Source: Dipteris shenzhenensis | Taxonomy: Eukaryota; Polypodiophyta; Polypodiopsida; Gleicheniales | Strand: one strand, 5' to 3' | Length of the DNA stretch: 64,000 nt | NCBI GenBank assembly: GCA_047967505.1 | Contig: CM106538.1 | Shown here: piece after piece, positions 11,280-23,361 of the stretch | Position numbering within the stretch: position 1 is the first letter of the stretch | Layout of the letters: each line of letters begins with the position of its first letter | The notes under the pieces: generated by a model | Seen by the model: the letters and a program-made list of their open reading frames with translations, nothing else | What the model was told of the DNA's origin: nothing | Database searches by the model: none | Position numbers and translations under genes: made by a program

Positions 11280-12543
11280 AAAACAGCGACAATCCAGGCA
11301 AATTGCAGACTATTCGGACAGAGAAGTGAACCCATACCTGTAATACTTTCCAGGGAGAGTTAGGCCAAAGAATAGGGTCAGCCTCTTGCACTTTCGAGAC
11401 AGTGCCCATAAACCAGCTTATCCGGGAGGCATCCTCCGTCTCCACAGCCATCTTAAAGCGCATACCTGGACCCCAGTTTTGCTGCAAAGCAGTCTTCACG
11501 GCATGAGCCTGCACACAAAATTCTGAAATAGTGGCTCTGGGATAGTAAACGACGTCGAAGGGCTGCCCTGCTGCCGCCAAAGTGGCAGCCTCCAGCACGG
11601 ATTTTGCAGTGACTCGAGGCCGATTCCTCGCAAACGTGTTCGTAGTGCTCACAATCTCTGTTCCTGCCCTCATCCCTCGATTCAAACCTGCGCCAATGTC
11701 TGTGCTCCCCAAGAAATCGTATGAATTTTCCGGGGGCTTCACCTCCCACCTTGATTGTCGATGGGCAGGAACAGCTGCAGCTGGTATCCCCGATAGATGC
11801 CAGGAAGAAGAATCTGTCCCAGATGTCCCCTTCGTAGACCGACGCACGCCAACGCAAAGCTCGCCGCTGGCACTGCGTAGAAACACAATGGCGTCTCCCG
11901 CCACCAGCTTCTTCTGGTTTACAAATTGGCTCCAGCCCGTGGTGAGGAGATGGCGCCGAGGGGTCCCCCTGTAAATGTGCCTGAACTTCCAGACCGTTCC
12001 ATGGACGTCCTTGGCAAGCACCATCTGCAGAGGCGGATCTTGACTGTAGTCAAGGCGAGGGAAGATGGTCTCAGCGCAGTAGCGCGGAACGGAGAATCCA
12101 CCACCGTTGTTGGCATCACTCTGAGTGAGGGTCTTGGCGAAGGAAGCGGTCTTCTCAGGGAGGGAGGGGGAAGGGGGGGAGTCGAGGGAGGGATCGGGAG
12201 CAGAGGCGCCGGGGTCAGGCTGAAGGCGGATGCGAGCGTAAACCTCATCAGTCTCGGTGTCTGCGAGGAAGTTGACAGACAAGACACGGCAGGGGATGGT
12301 GCTACTGAGGCCCAAGCTGCGGGGGAACTCGGGGGGGGAGGCGGAGTGTTCTGCATGTCCCTGGGGGAAGTAAATCACCTTAGAGCCGACGTGGGGGAGG
12401 TGAACCATGGCGCCAGCGCAGGCGTGCCAGAGCTGGGCGTCGAGGCCAAAACTGGGGAGAGGGCGGGCGACGCCATTGTCGGCGACGGACTCACAGCTAA
12501 GTTCACGGGAAGGGGTCCAGGAATGGTCGTGGCGACGCTCCAT
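9611..12543 (-). CDS. Auxin response factor, ARF10/16/17 class (3 exons)
   Basis: Nuclear transcription factor of auxin signalling that binds TGTCTC-type elements. The coding sequence joins exon 1 (12543-11338), exon 2 (11127-10076) and exon 3 (9680-9611), all with GT-AG introns, giving 775 residues ending ENMTR-stop. Domains: dimerisation/B3 DNA-binding region with DAQLWHACAG at about 35-44 and B3 at about 134-236 (GFSVPRYCAE, WKFRHIYRGTPRRHLLTTGW); auxin-response domain at about 316-420 (FDVVYYPRATISEF, WKVLQVTWDEPD); a long middle region rich in S, G and Q with the miR160 site; and C-terminal PB1 at about 691-770 (HCKVF, GRTIDLSTLTSYEEL, GDEPYRDFMKRVKRLRI). I chose Met at 12543 because it lies closest to the conserved start; in-frame Met codons at 12579 and 12720 would add 12 or 59 residues of non-conserved sequence. 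The class call rests on the miR160 site and domain wording. No break is visible. Confidence 0.95.
9681..10075 (-). other. ARF intron 2
   Basis: Donor 'AACCATACAG|gtagat' and acceptor 'catcactgcag|G'. Splicing joins TAC AG to G GAC, giving GDEPYRDFMKR, which matches the expected end of the PB1 domain. Without this splice the protein would stop one codon after DEPYR. Confidence 0.9.
10865..10885 (-). promoter_or_regulatory. miR160 target site in ARF exon 2
   Basis: The plus strand reads like mature miR160 itself (TGCCTGGCTCCCTG then catgcct), so the ARF mRNA is its complement. Against the canonical 21-nt miRNA only position 15 (a G:U wobble) and position 21 differ. The site encodes GMQGARHD at about residues 482-489, the place where ARF10/16/17 genes carry it. 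Known family behaviour predicts AGO1-guided cleavage opposite positions 10-11. Confidence 0.93.
11128..11337 (-). other. ARF intron 1
   Basis: Donor after TTACAG at 11338 (gtatgg) and acceptor 'attgcag' ending at 11128. It separates WKVLQ from VTWDEPD, a common intron place in this family. A (GA)n microsatellite on the plus strand (11249-11276) makes a CT tract in the transcript. Confidence 0.9.
11249..11276. repeat. (GA)n microsatellite inside ARF intron 1
   Basis: Perfect GA repeat on the plus strand; CT on the transcribed strand, next to the splice acceptor side of the intron. Confidence 0.95.
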
Positions 12544-12770
12544 GTTGACACTACGGCAAGAGGAGAAGGGACCGGGCATCCCAGAGGCGGGAGGGGCTGG
12601 CTGGCTATGGCGAAGCTGAAGAAGATGGAGAAGAAGAAGAAAGGAGATGCAAAGGCAAGATGCAGGATTTGCGGGAAGAGAAGAGAAGAAGAGGCAGCGA
12701 CAAAAGGGACCACGGCCCAACGCTTGGTCTTGACTCCTCCCCCCTCTTTGCAGCAGACAACATCGCTTCC

Positions 12771-12790
12771 CAAAAATATTATATAAGTGA
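12771..12790 (-). promoter_or_regulatory. Candidate ARF TATA box
   Basis: On the minus strand the sequence reads cacttatataatattt, about 235 bp upstream of the preferred start codon. That spacing suits a plant core promoter with a long 5' leader. If transcription starts near 12745, the in-frame ATG at 12720 lies in the leader and would extend the protein if used. Confidence 0.45.
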
Positions 12791-13200
12791 CCCCCCTACG
12801 GTAGCCTTACCCCCTTTATTCATCATTAACCCCCTTTCTTAACTCGGGTCTTTCATCGTCGAACCCCCCCCCTCTTGTACCCTGTCCTAGGTTTAGTACT
12901 TTTATTATTTGCTGACTTGTCCGTCGGTATCCCGGTTTTTAATACCATCACACCATCGCCTGACGCCACGTGCATCCCCCCTCGCTTTTATTCGCCATTC
13001 CTTTTGTTTTCTGTTTTCGCTCCTGCCCGTGTCCCCCTTGTAGTATGTAGTTTCGGTTGCCCCCTCCAAATCACCTCACAACATTCTCGAGATTTGCACC
13101 TCGCTTTTCACCCTCCCTCGTTTCCCAACGCTCACTCTACACAATCCGCTTTGACTTTAGTAGCCTAACTCAAGCACAGCTTTCCCCCTCCTCCTTGGTA
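12791..13200. other. ARF upstream region, pyrimidine-rich on plus strand
   Basis: The region upstream of the ARF start is rich in C and T on the plus strand (purine-rich on the gene strand). I did not recognise a TGTCTC-type auxin element. It probably holds the distal promoter. Confidence 0.4.
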
Positions 13201-13234
13201 CTCCATTCAAACACTTTCAACGCAAAAACACCTT

Positions 13235-13580
13235 AGCACTAGCCTCTAATGGGAACAACCTTTGCACACTCTAGCCTAGCAAGAAACCTCCAAGGAGCAT
13301 GTAGCCACACAATAAGACCAAAATCCAAAACATTCTAACCCAGGAAGAAACCTCATGCACCACATGTGTCACATAAAGACCATCTCCTCGTACTCTCTAG
13401 AACACTCTAACCTAGCAACAAACCTCCAATAGCATATAGCCAACCCAACAAGGCCACAATCCCAATCTCACACTGGTCACGTAAATTTGTAACCTCCAGT
13501 AGGCCGAAATCCCCATCTCACCGATGTGATAGACTTTGTCACATAAAGATCATCTCCTTGTAATGGGAACAACCCTCCCT
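13235..13580. repeat. Degenerate repeated phrases
   Basis: Phrases such as 'aatgggaacaacc', 'cctagcaa(g/c)aaacctcca', 'cacataaaga(c/t)catctcct' and 'atagccaacc/gtagccacac' each occur two or three times, giving an irregular local duplication. Confidence 0.6.
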
Positions 13581-16320
13581 AGCACACAACATTCCCAACA
13601 AGTTTGCTCATTGGGCATTTAGGTAAAAACACCCTCTGAAAGGACCTCCCCATGGTCACCACTCTAGTAAGGAGGTTATTAGCACTCACATTGTGGAGGA
13701 TTAATTTTCGTCCCCTCATATATAATAAATTTGCAAGGTTGCAAATATAACCACCAATCAACGAATGTGCAAGATGAGGAGGTAGAGGAGAATGACACCA
13801 ACTCTTGAATACTTGGGTATCCCTCTTATGCCAACATCTCCCATCAATGGGAACTATCCATTACTCACTCTACTAGCAATATGAGTGGGTAGATTGTTTG
13901 CCTCCACTTAGAGTGGACTAGTTTATAGAAAAAAGGACTAGATATTGAACATACATTGATGAAGGAGATACTAACTTAAAAGTAAAAGCACATTGAAGAG
14001 GCAAAAAGTAGTCGAAGCAAAGAGGAAGCAAGTTATGCGGGGTTAGTCATCCATCAAAACCAAGTACAAGGCAAGGAGGGAAGATGGTTTCCTTCAAAAC
14101 CTAACTACCCTTGGTCAAGGAACAAAAACATTATTTGAAACTCCAAATGATCACAGGTGGTTTCATGGACCAATAATGAACGAGGGAGACCTCCCCACCA
14201 TTCAATAGATGCACACCAATCTCGAGCAGGGCTTTATTAAAATTGAGAAACCCATGGACAACACCTCAACCACCTAATGGTATGACATGGACTAGCTGAT
14301 CAAAGACATAAAGCCATGTCAACACACCATTACTTTTTCAAGATTGAACTTGAGGACAACTAACCCACATTATGCCCTGTCATAATCTAAAATAAAGAGA
14401 GTACTACCTTGAAGGGACAAGTCATCAACACCCCAAACAACTAGCTAGTATCTTGTGCTAATTACAAGATGGGAACAAGGCATAAGTAGCATCATGATTA
14501 GATGTCAGTGCCTATCAAGGTCCTCTACCTAATGATAAAGTTCCCCAACATTCCTTTAGATTTCCCCAACTATGCAATCTATATGTAGTGGAGGAGCCTA
14601 GCATAAACTAGATCTATCATCTTATATGGCATTCTCACATTGGTGGCTGTACATGAGATCCTTTGAGTTTCATGATGAACTCTAGCTACTATTTATGGGC
14701 AAAACAATATATCTGCCTCTTCAACATCAAGGGCTTTGTTTTCTTGCAAAACTATTTTGCTTTGATGAGGATTGGAGGAAACCCTATATTATCCTAGGAA
14801 ACCAGTGGCAACTCTTGATCCCCCTCTAGAATGCTTGAGTTTAAGTTTTGCAAGACCAGCCAATATAGTTTGGTAGTTACTTTTGGTAAAGTTAATCGTA
14901 TCACTATTTTCTTTGTTAAGCATTAAGGAGTCTTGGCATTAAGATTTGTAAGCCTTGCTTCTTTGCAAGCAATGTGGGTGCTAATAATGGAGTCCTCAAG
15001 CATCTCAAGGCAACAGTGCGCATATGTTTATATACTCCATTGGATCTTGCCCTTACTACTATAGTAACATCCACAACCTCACTCATCAACAAAGCTTACA
15101 CTTTTGTTTATTGTATGATTCAGCTAACATTCAAGGAATACTTGCTAACAATTGTTTGTTGTGTACTTTGATTTTTGCTCAAAAGATCCCATCGGGTTAT
15201 AAACTTCAATATTTACATGCTACTTTTAACCTCTTGATTCCATTGACAACAAGCAATGAGCATTCAAAAGCTTTTAGAACAATGATCATTCAAGAGCTTT
15301 AGATGTTGTGCTTATTGTTAGAAGACAACAACGGACATTGTATTGGCACTACATAATATCAACATTAGGTACTCATTGAACATAGCACTCTAGATATTAT
15401 GCAATTTGACTACAAAATTAGCTTTCGCAAGTTGGTTTTTCCCAAAACCTATGTAATGTGGATGCCAAGATGAGAAAATTTGAAATATATATATTTCCAA
15501 CATCCATCCAAAGTATCCTACCACTTATACATGATTTAGAGGCTTCACCCTAGTCTAAGATATCAACAACGTTAATGAAGCAAAAGGCATGAAGCTTGAG
15601 ACAGCATATCCTTTAAAATAATTGCCATGTAAGTGTCAACTAAGTATTCCCAAATGAGCCCAAACAATGTTTTCAATACGTTATGTAATCTCACCTATGT
15701 ATTAAAATAAAAATTAGAAGACTACCTACATGGATGCCTCACATGGTCAAGATTAGATGCTTGCAACAATGTTCACAAATAGGCAAAAATACACAAATGA
15801 ATGTGTCTACAATAAATAGAATTTCAAATGTTTGAGAAATTGTAAAAGGAGGGTTGTGAAACAAGTAAATGATGTAAGAAAATCAGCTAGTGATAAATCC
15901 CCTCAAAAACATAAAAAAGTCTCTTACTTATTATTACGACAAATGCATGCCATTATATTTATTCAAGTTCTATGAACAATCACATCTTATGGGCAACAAA
16001 AAATAATCACTTTATGAAAATAAGGAGAAAGTGTGTAATGAGGGGACATCCATGAAGGAGAATCAATGATGAAATGCAATCACTTCTTTCGATTGAAGAT
16101 CTAAAGCATGATTTCAAAGTTGATAATCTACATAACTCTCCATTTGTTTAAACATGCAAAGGCAATGGCAATGAGATGCATTTTTCTTGGGATATTCGTA
16201 ATGAGCTCATAACTTACATGACATGGATAATCAAAAGATTCTTACAAACTTATGCTTGTCGTTTCTTGTCAATTGTGATTAGAGGATAAATATACACATC
16301 TAGCACTATAACAAAATTTA
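13581..16320. other. Non-coding AT-rich DNA
   Basis: No coding region, RNA gene or transposon domain could be recognised. Short ORFs lack motifs. The sequence may include very old, unrecognisable retrotransposon DNA. Confidence 0.5.
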
Positions 16321-16326
16321 TTTTCC

Positions 16327-16470
16327 ATAGACACATATGCATGCATACATGCATTCTTACACAAGGCACGTATGCACGTGCGTGGATGCACACATGCATG
16401 CATACGTGCATTCTTACACAAGGCACGTATGCACGTGCGTGGATGCACACACGCGTGCATGCATGGCACA
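16327..16470. repeat. Tandem 57-62-bp duplication, alternating purine-pyrimidine
   Basis: Two almost identical units contain 'gcattcttacacaaggcacg' and 'tatgcacgtgcgtggatg'. The stretch alternates purine and pyrimidine (atgcatgcat, cacgtgcgtg), a pattern prone to Z-DNA. The His/Cys-rich ORFs on the minus strand come from this repeat. Confidence 0.85.
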
Positions 16471-17529
16471 TCACACACACACAACATGTGAATAGAAAAA
16501 GCATAAATGCATGCATATAAACATGCACATACTTTTTTTGTCTAAGAAGCAAACATGCACACAAACACACGGACAAGCATTATGTAGCCAATATACAAGT
16601 TGGTTCTATTAAAAACCAAAACAAATTCTATGAAACAAGGAAACATTTTTTTCCATATGTTTAGACCCATACAATTAATGGTTTTCAAAAAAGAAGATGT
16701 GACAAACATATTCCTATAACCATACAACGTGTCAATTGGCATTCCATGGATTGAATGTTTGCAACAAATAATTAATTGATGCATAAAAGGACATCTTATT
16801 GCTTATATTTTCACCCATAAGTTAGCTTATTTTGTAGAAGTCAATGATGGATACCATATCATATGACAAATGCATCAATTCAAATTGGTGTCTAAAATCA
16901 ATATAAAATTTTGACACAAACTATTGACATAGCTTTATGAAAGGCACTTATAAAAAAGCTACTCTAAGGAGTCTATTGTTGTGTTTGGTTGTATACTGTG
17001 TAGAGAGCAATAATCAACACTATATGTGTATTATAAAATTGATGTTATCCTCACCTTAGTACACTACGTTACCTTTTTCAATTCAACCTTACATTTTTCC
17101 TTGATTTACAACTATGTCTTCATGCTTTCTCAATCTCTATTTTGCATGATTTTTGTTCTCTACTTGAAACGTAACATTGCAAGTGGTGTAGCTCATAATT
17201 GTGACCACACTAACAAGGGTGCATCAAGGTGACCTTGTTTTAAAAAGTAATCCCGAGTTCAAATTAGACATGTTTTTCACCATACCATCCATTATCTTAC
17301 ATATATTCTATCTCTTTATATCTACTATTTTAATTCTCTACATGTTTGCAATATTGTTGTCATTTTCATCTTCCCCATCAAAAACTGAGCATCCTTCCTC
17401 TTCTTTGTCTCCTCAAAGGCAACATGCCAAGTGACAATACATAACAACTCAACAACATGGATAGCTCAAGGTAATCATGAGGGCAATTTATGTGTAAACA
17501 ACTTTAAAAGTATATAGTTTGATTTAGAT

Positions 17530-17716
17530 TGGAAGTTTTCTTATGAGGTCATTTGTGGAAGACTATTCTTGACATTCTAGGAGCTCTACTAAGAGACTTC
17601 TTATGAGATTATTCTTGGAAGACTATTCTTGACACTTTATGGAGCTCTGATCAGAGTCTTCTTACCAGATCATTCATGGAAGACTCTTCTTGACACATCA
17701 AGGAGCTCTGATAAGG
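17530..17716. repeat. Three tandem units of about 62-65 bp
   Basis: Each unit contains 'cttat/acc(g)aga', 'ttggaagactattcttgaca' or a close variant, and 'ggagctct'. A degenerate fourth start is seen at about 18070. Confidence 0.8.
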
Positions 17717-18540
17717 AGAAAGAGCCATAGTTTTAAGTGTGTATATACACATTCCCAATAAAAGTCTTCTCCATACACAATATAATAGTTTAAGAAAATG
17801 TCTCATTTCAATGAGACATTTCTTACCATAGCATTTATTATGCCTATCTATGTCTTTGTTCTTTCACTTTGCATAGCAAGGTTGATTCTTCCTATGCTTA
17901 AATTGTCGTCATCATTGTTGTTGTCATCATCTCCACCAAAAACCAAGCAGACTTCCCCTCTTTCATAGGGAAAATGCCTAGTGACCATAGAAAATAAATC
18001 AAGGACAAAGGTATATCTCCAAATAAGTTAATGAAATATAATGCTAAGAATAATAGTCTTATTTCAAAGTGAAAGTTTTCTTATGAGACCATCTTAGATA
18101 AGGCACTTTTGTTAGTGTTGAGGATTGGGTGAGGAAAGAGCTTAGTGCACAAATGTGGGGATAAAAATAAAGTACAAACCTCTTTCACATGCATCAGGTA
18201 CTTGTATCGTATTTGATTGTGAAGAAAAATGGTAGCGTACATGCCACAAAAGGGTTAGGTCACCATGCACTAGGAGTGCAATCTCTATGTTCTAAATTGC
18301 CCTCATAAATTACAGCAAATGAATAGAGGCTGATAAAATTGTCATATAGTCCATTATGATTTGTTTTAGTATGATTATAGAGAAAACAAATCTTCCATAA
18401 TAAACTCACAAGATATAAGAGAGGGGCAATCCAGCTAAAAGAAGACTCATTATACTCCATAAGATGAAATGTACATGAGGATGTGCTTATATCAAACTAA
18501 GAAAACTTTACCAAAAAGTGTGGCTTTCCCAAAATCTAAT

Positions 18541-18780
18541 CCATGCATGCCTTATTTATACTCAATGCTTTCTTATTTTAGTAGCTTTCTATAACCCTTT
18601 ATATAATCCATGCTTTCTTATGTTAGTAGCTTTTTATAACCCCTTATTGATACTCAATGCTTTCTTATTTTCGTAGCTTTTTATAACCTTTACTATAATA
18701 CATGCATGCCTTCTAAGTATATTAGGGATCTCTTATTTTAGTAGTTTCATATAACCCTTTCTATAATTCATTATATTTTC
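18541..18780. repeat. Irregular repeats of about 60 bp
   Basis: The phrases 'atgctttcttattttagtag' and 'ctttctataacccttta' recur four times with small changes between copies. Confidence 0.75.
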
Positions 18781-19507
18781 ACTCTTTTCATATCTCTAAC
18801 TCAGTATCTCTTCATTTTATTATGACTCAACCTGTTTTGGATCTTTCCATTTTGCAACTTTCATATTACAGATTTGTCCTTGCAAAAATTACACTGTTTG
18901 ACTCATTTAGTTATCATTCCTCGTCAAGTACTAGCGTCACTATCCAATAAGAGAATTAATCCAAACCCATAGATTGATTCAACCTTCTTTGATAAAGAAA
19001 AATCCATTGCACCATGAAACCCCCCTCAGTGAAGTTTTTAGAGGTGTTAATTGCTTAAGAATAAGAGCTTATGTTGATGAAGTTTTGGAATAAATTTGAC
19101 AACCAAGTAACTTGAAAAAAACAATACTAATTTGAAGTACTATAAATCTAGAGGCTCTTAAAGACACAAGAATGGCTATGTTGGTCATCCATAGACTCCT
19201 TATACCATGTATGTGTTCCATCACCCAAAAGTACAAGGTTCTTAAGAAATATAAACCTAACATTTTAAATTATCAAGATATAAAACTTTGAAACCTTAAA
19301 GTATGGGACTTGCAAGTCACTCATAAGTGAGCTCATTAAGCTCTAATTGTGTATATAGATGCTAAAGAATGCATAAACTACTCTAAGCTCAAGTCGATAG
19401 CACATGCCACTATAAGGCCACTTCAAGAATGATAACCATGTCTTGTCAAAACTTGTATCAACAAGAATACATATGCACCACATTTGGTACTTAGCAAACC
19501 ATAAAGA

Positions 19508-19755
19508 ACACTCCACGATCTTTGTGTCACATTTTCAATTCACTCTTGTTTTCACCCCACTCCTAGATAAAGAACATAATCTTTGTGTCACATTTTCAAT
19601 CCATTCTTGTTTTCACCCCACTCCTAGATAAAGAACACTCCACAATCTTTGTGTCGCATGTAATCCCCTCTTATATTCACCCCACTCCTAGATAAAGAAC
19701 ACTCCACAATCTTTGTATCACATGTTCAATCCACTCTTGTTTTCACCCCACTCCC
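19508..19755. repeat. Four tandem units of about 62 bp
   Basis: Each unit contains 'atctttgtgtcacat', 'tcttgttttcaccccactcc' and 'tagataaagaac'. Copies differ at scattered bases, so the array is not newly made. It runs into the CT/C microsatellite at 19786. Confidence 0.9.
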
Positions 19756-19781
19756 TCCTACCCTCTTCCGCTTAATCCCTT

Positions 19782-19785
<4 letters not shown>

Positions 19786-19829
<44 letters not shown>

Positions 19830-19846
19830 CCCCCCCCCCCCCCCCC
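19786..19846. repeat. (TC)n followed by a C run
   Basis: About 20 TC units then about 20 C bases. The C run is a likely site of length error. Confidence 0.95.
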
Positions 19847-21004
19847 AATCTACTATCCCTTTAAATTAAAACCCTATTCTACTTTCTAAATCTTTCTATT
19901 CTACTCCTGATCTACTCTTACAACCAACAGACTTCCGAATTAGACCACTCATCCCTTATCCCTTTGAATCATTCTAAGAGACTAGCTCCTCATACCACAT
20001 TGTTTAAACCCTACAAAGTTTTCTAATCCTTAAACCATAAATGGAGTTGAAAAATTTCATCAAGTTCAATTAATCAACTCTCCTTCACATGAGCTAATGT
20101 GAGAATTGCTTTCCATGCCTAACAACTCTACTAGAATGCCCATGGATTATCACCTGAGCCCCTCTACTACACTGCGAACATGTGAGCTACAACAAGGGAT
20201 GCAAACCTTGCATGTGGCTAGAACCTCAAAATTCATGCAAATGAGAAAAGTGACCATTGTCAAGAGTAATATCTTGCCCAAGACCATTCAAGATTAATCA
20301 CTTTGTTGCCCCTATCAAGCTGGGGGAATACAAGTTAAAGATAGGCAATCGTATTGGGCTTGGAATACTAACTTCAAGAAAGAAAAAGTCCCAATAGAAA
20401 CTAGTGTTGCAAAATTATTGGAAAGGTCCAAAAAAAGAACCCACATGGGATCCCAATCTTGCTTATTGGTGACGCGACAATACATTGACATGTACAATAT
20501 TGAGGGAATGTAATAGCTAGATTCCATAGTAGAGGCCCTCCTATGAATATGAAATGACAATCCCTAGGAAATGCCACAGCTAAATATCATGCCAGAAACT
20601 CCCTCCTATAAACATCATTATGATGATGCCAAAGAGACAAACGGTTATAGCACCGATGAAATCTAGCAATTATGTAATGATCATGTTTTCAAGAAAAGGT
20701 GATCCTCAATGATTTTATTGCTTTATTTGAGTGTAAGTGTTTAGTAGATGCTGAAGCATGGCTGTTTAAATCTATCTCCTGAATCTCTTATGGGGGAGCT
20801 GATTGATTGGTATCTTAGCGTAGACATGGAAACTAAACTTCACGCCAACAACTCTACCATTACTTTATGAGTTCGTATGACCAATCGGCACATTTGACTT
20901 TGATTTTTTCTCCCCACCAATAGTCCCTCTAGGGTACCCAATGGTATGTAGGAGGTCACTGTAGCCTTTTAACACGATGAATGTCCTTGCCATTTATCAT
21001 GTAT

Positions 21005-21240
21005 TTGAATTAGATCTTTCTGGATTGCTTTCTTCTTTTTTCCCTTTTGCTTATTGGCTACTACTACTTCATCATTTAACATTCAAAGGTACATCCGATA
21101 TAGGTTGCTTGATTGCTTTCTTTTTTGTTGTATTTTGATTAGATCTTCCTTGATTACTTTCCTCTTTTCCCCCTTTGGCTTATTGGCTTCCACTGCTTCA
21201 TCATTGATCATTCAAAGGTACATCCTATATACATTTTGTC
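21005..21240. repeat. Tandem duplication of about 130 bp
   Basis: Both copies contain 'attagatctt', 'cttttgcttattggct' or its variant, 'cttcatcatt', and 'cattcaaaggtacatcc'. They begin at about 21005 and 21134. Confidence 0.8.
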
Positions 21241-23361
21241 CTATGCGTTTGACTCTAATTCTTTATTTCCCAGTTATTTACTTGCTTGCCATTTATAGGT
21301 TGGGTATGAATTGTATTTCAATAAGCTCTTATTCGATTCCTTTTGTGTTTTTCTTCTTTACACCTTTGGCTTATTCGCTAACTCTACTTTGATGTTAGAT
21401 TCATAGTTAGATGGCACACATATTGTTGAATTTGATTGTTTACCCTTTTGCATTAACAATTCTAACTTACATCCTCTTGCATCCTTTTCAAACCCTATTC
21501 AAAGATTGGATCAATTCTTGCACAATCCTTGTTGACTACCTCTTCTATTCTCATGGTGACACTATAGACATCCTTGTTTGCTAGCTTCTTTTCATCTTTC
21601 CAAATATGAGGCTTGTAGTTGGTGCCTCTTTGTCATTTTCTCATGCTCTTTGCAAGATATATAGCTTCTCTTCAATTCTTCTTCCAATGATGTTCCTTCC
21701 CATAAAAGAAACATGCATTGTTGAAAACTTTATTCCATCAACTTTATAGGATATTCAATCCTCTCTCTCTATTTGGTTTGCTCTGCAACCCTTTTTCTTT
21801 TGTTAAACTAGCATCCTTTGGTTGTTTGACCCAAATGATTACATATGTTGTAGTATTGTCGAGACTTGCATTTTGTGTTACACTGTCCATCAACTTTGCA
21901 ATTTGTGCGCCATACTTCTCCTTTTTTTGAACATCCTCTTATTCCAATTTCTTTAAGAAACTTTTTCATGATGATTTACATCTATCCATGTAAGAGCATG
22001 AATGAACTTCTCCTTTCTACCATGCACATAACACGTCTATCCTATGTGCACCTTCTACATCTATTCATGCACACTTGCTTTTGAAGAACATCGCACAACA
22101 CATGAGTACTATTACTACTGCAACACTCTTATAGTCTTCTCCATGCCACTCACAACCAGTATCCTTTGGCTTAATTAAAATTGTTGATGATGTCAAAATC
22201 ATTACCAATAGATGCCTCTAAGACTCCTATGCAAAGATTTTGTTGAAATGGATATCATCATAACTTTCAACTGCCCACCTCTAGGGTCACTTGGTATGCC
22301 CTTTTGCTAGCTCCTTGAATTTGGGACCAATTGAAGGTTTGTCCATTCAACTCAAACTTTTGGCTATGGCTCACTTTGACCTTTTGTTTGTCCTTCGCCT
22401 TGGCCTTTATTTGGTTCATGGAGTTAGGTTCAATTGGGGGTTCAACACGAGAAAAACTAGTTCATTTAGATCACCTATTCAATATAATTTTTCTTATGTA
22501 GATATTCCCTTAATACTTGTTTGGCATTTTGTGATTCAATGGGCATTTTTCTAATTTATTTTATCATTCCTATATGCTTGAAATGTGTGTGCTCATACAC
22601 ATAACATATAAGTCGACCTGTGAAAACTTGTAAAACTATAGGATTTAGAAGGTCTAGTCCCCCTATTTCTATTCTTTGGGTCCCCTAATTGTGAAAGGAA
22701 CCTCCTTTGCGTGGACTAACAACCAATGCGGGGCTTTCCATAGGAAAGCGAGGATGGGGACAGAATCTACATATCTAAGTCCATCAGTGAGGAAGCTGTG
22801 ATGCTCAGGATCAAAGGGCCATCCACCCTTCCTTTTTCACATCACAACCCTATCTGCTTGAACCTTGACAAGGGAGAGGGAAGCCAAATTGTGGTTTAAA
22901 GCAAACCCCTTTTTTTTGTCATCTACCCTATGTAAAAGACAAAATTTGTTGGATTTGGTAGGCGGGCGGCCTTCGGAGGAATGGCGAGCGTTTTTGACAA
23001 ATGCGTTAAAGCAACAAAGAGAATGCAGTTGTTCCTTAAAGCAATAAAAAAGAGAGCTAACAAGTCAAGGCGAGAGAGGAGAGAGAAACTGGAGATAGAG
23101 ATGAAAGCAAAGGAAGTAGACAACTCTGAACGCGGGGGCAAATCATTCTTAGAGAGATCAAGGAAAGTCTTAGAAGAGAAGCTATAGTTGAAGCACAGCA
23201 TGCAAACATATACACAAGAGAGTGGTGGGCGGGCAAAGATGACAGGGCAAATGAGGGAATGTTTATTTAGGATGCTTAGGAAGAAGCGTTCCTAGGAAAA
23301 CATCGAAGAACTCAAAGTAGATGGACATACGCTAGCCGATAGAGAGCTGATCCTCCAAGCA

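Larger units (their letters stand above)
16471..22679. other. Non-coding DNA between repeats
   Basis: Apart from the tandem repeats listed separately, I see no gene here. Short hydrophobic ORFs (for example 21054-21392) arise from T-rich sequence and carry no recognisable domain. Confidence 0.5.

Noticed and set aside
11206-11337. Extension of ARF exon 1 frame into SLSLSLSLCVLLHS
   Set aside because: This is intron 1 read through. Splicing at 11338/11127 gives the conserved WKVLQVTWDEPD, and the extension translates the CT microsatellite.
11926-12786. 286-codon plus-strand ORF opposite ARF exon 1
   Set aside because: It is the antisense of the GC-rich B3-coding exon. The minus-strand frame has the conserved ARF domains, and the plus frame has no domain.
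16250-16576. Cysteine-rich 108-codon minus ORF resembling a metal-binding protein
   Set aside because: The Cys/His pattern comes from the alternating ATGCAT/CACGTG tandem duplication.
19508-19755. CRISPR-like array (four regular units)
   Set aside because: The units are contiguous with no unique spacers and lie in plant nuclear DNA. It is an ordinary tandem repeat.
21054-21392. Hydrophobic 112-codon ORF resembling a membrane protein
   Set aside because: T-rich duplicated DNA gives F/L/I-rich translations. There is no start context, domain or conservation signal.
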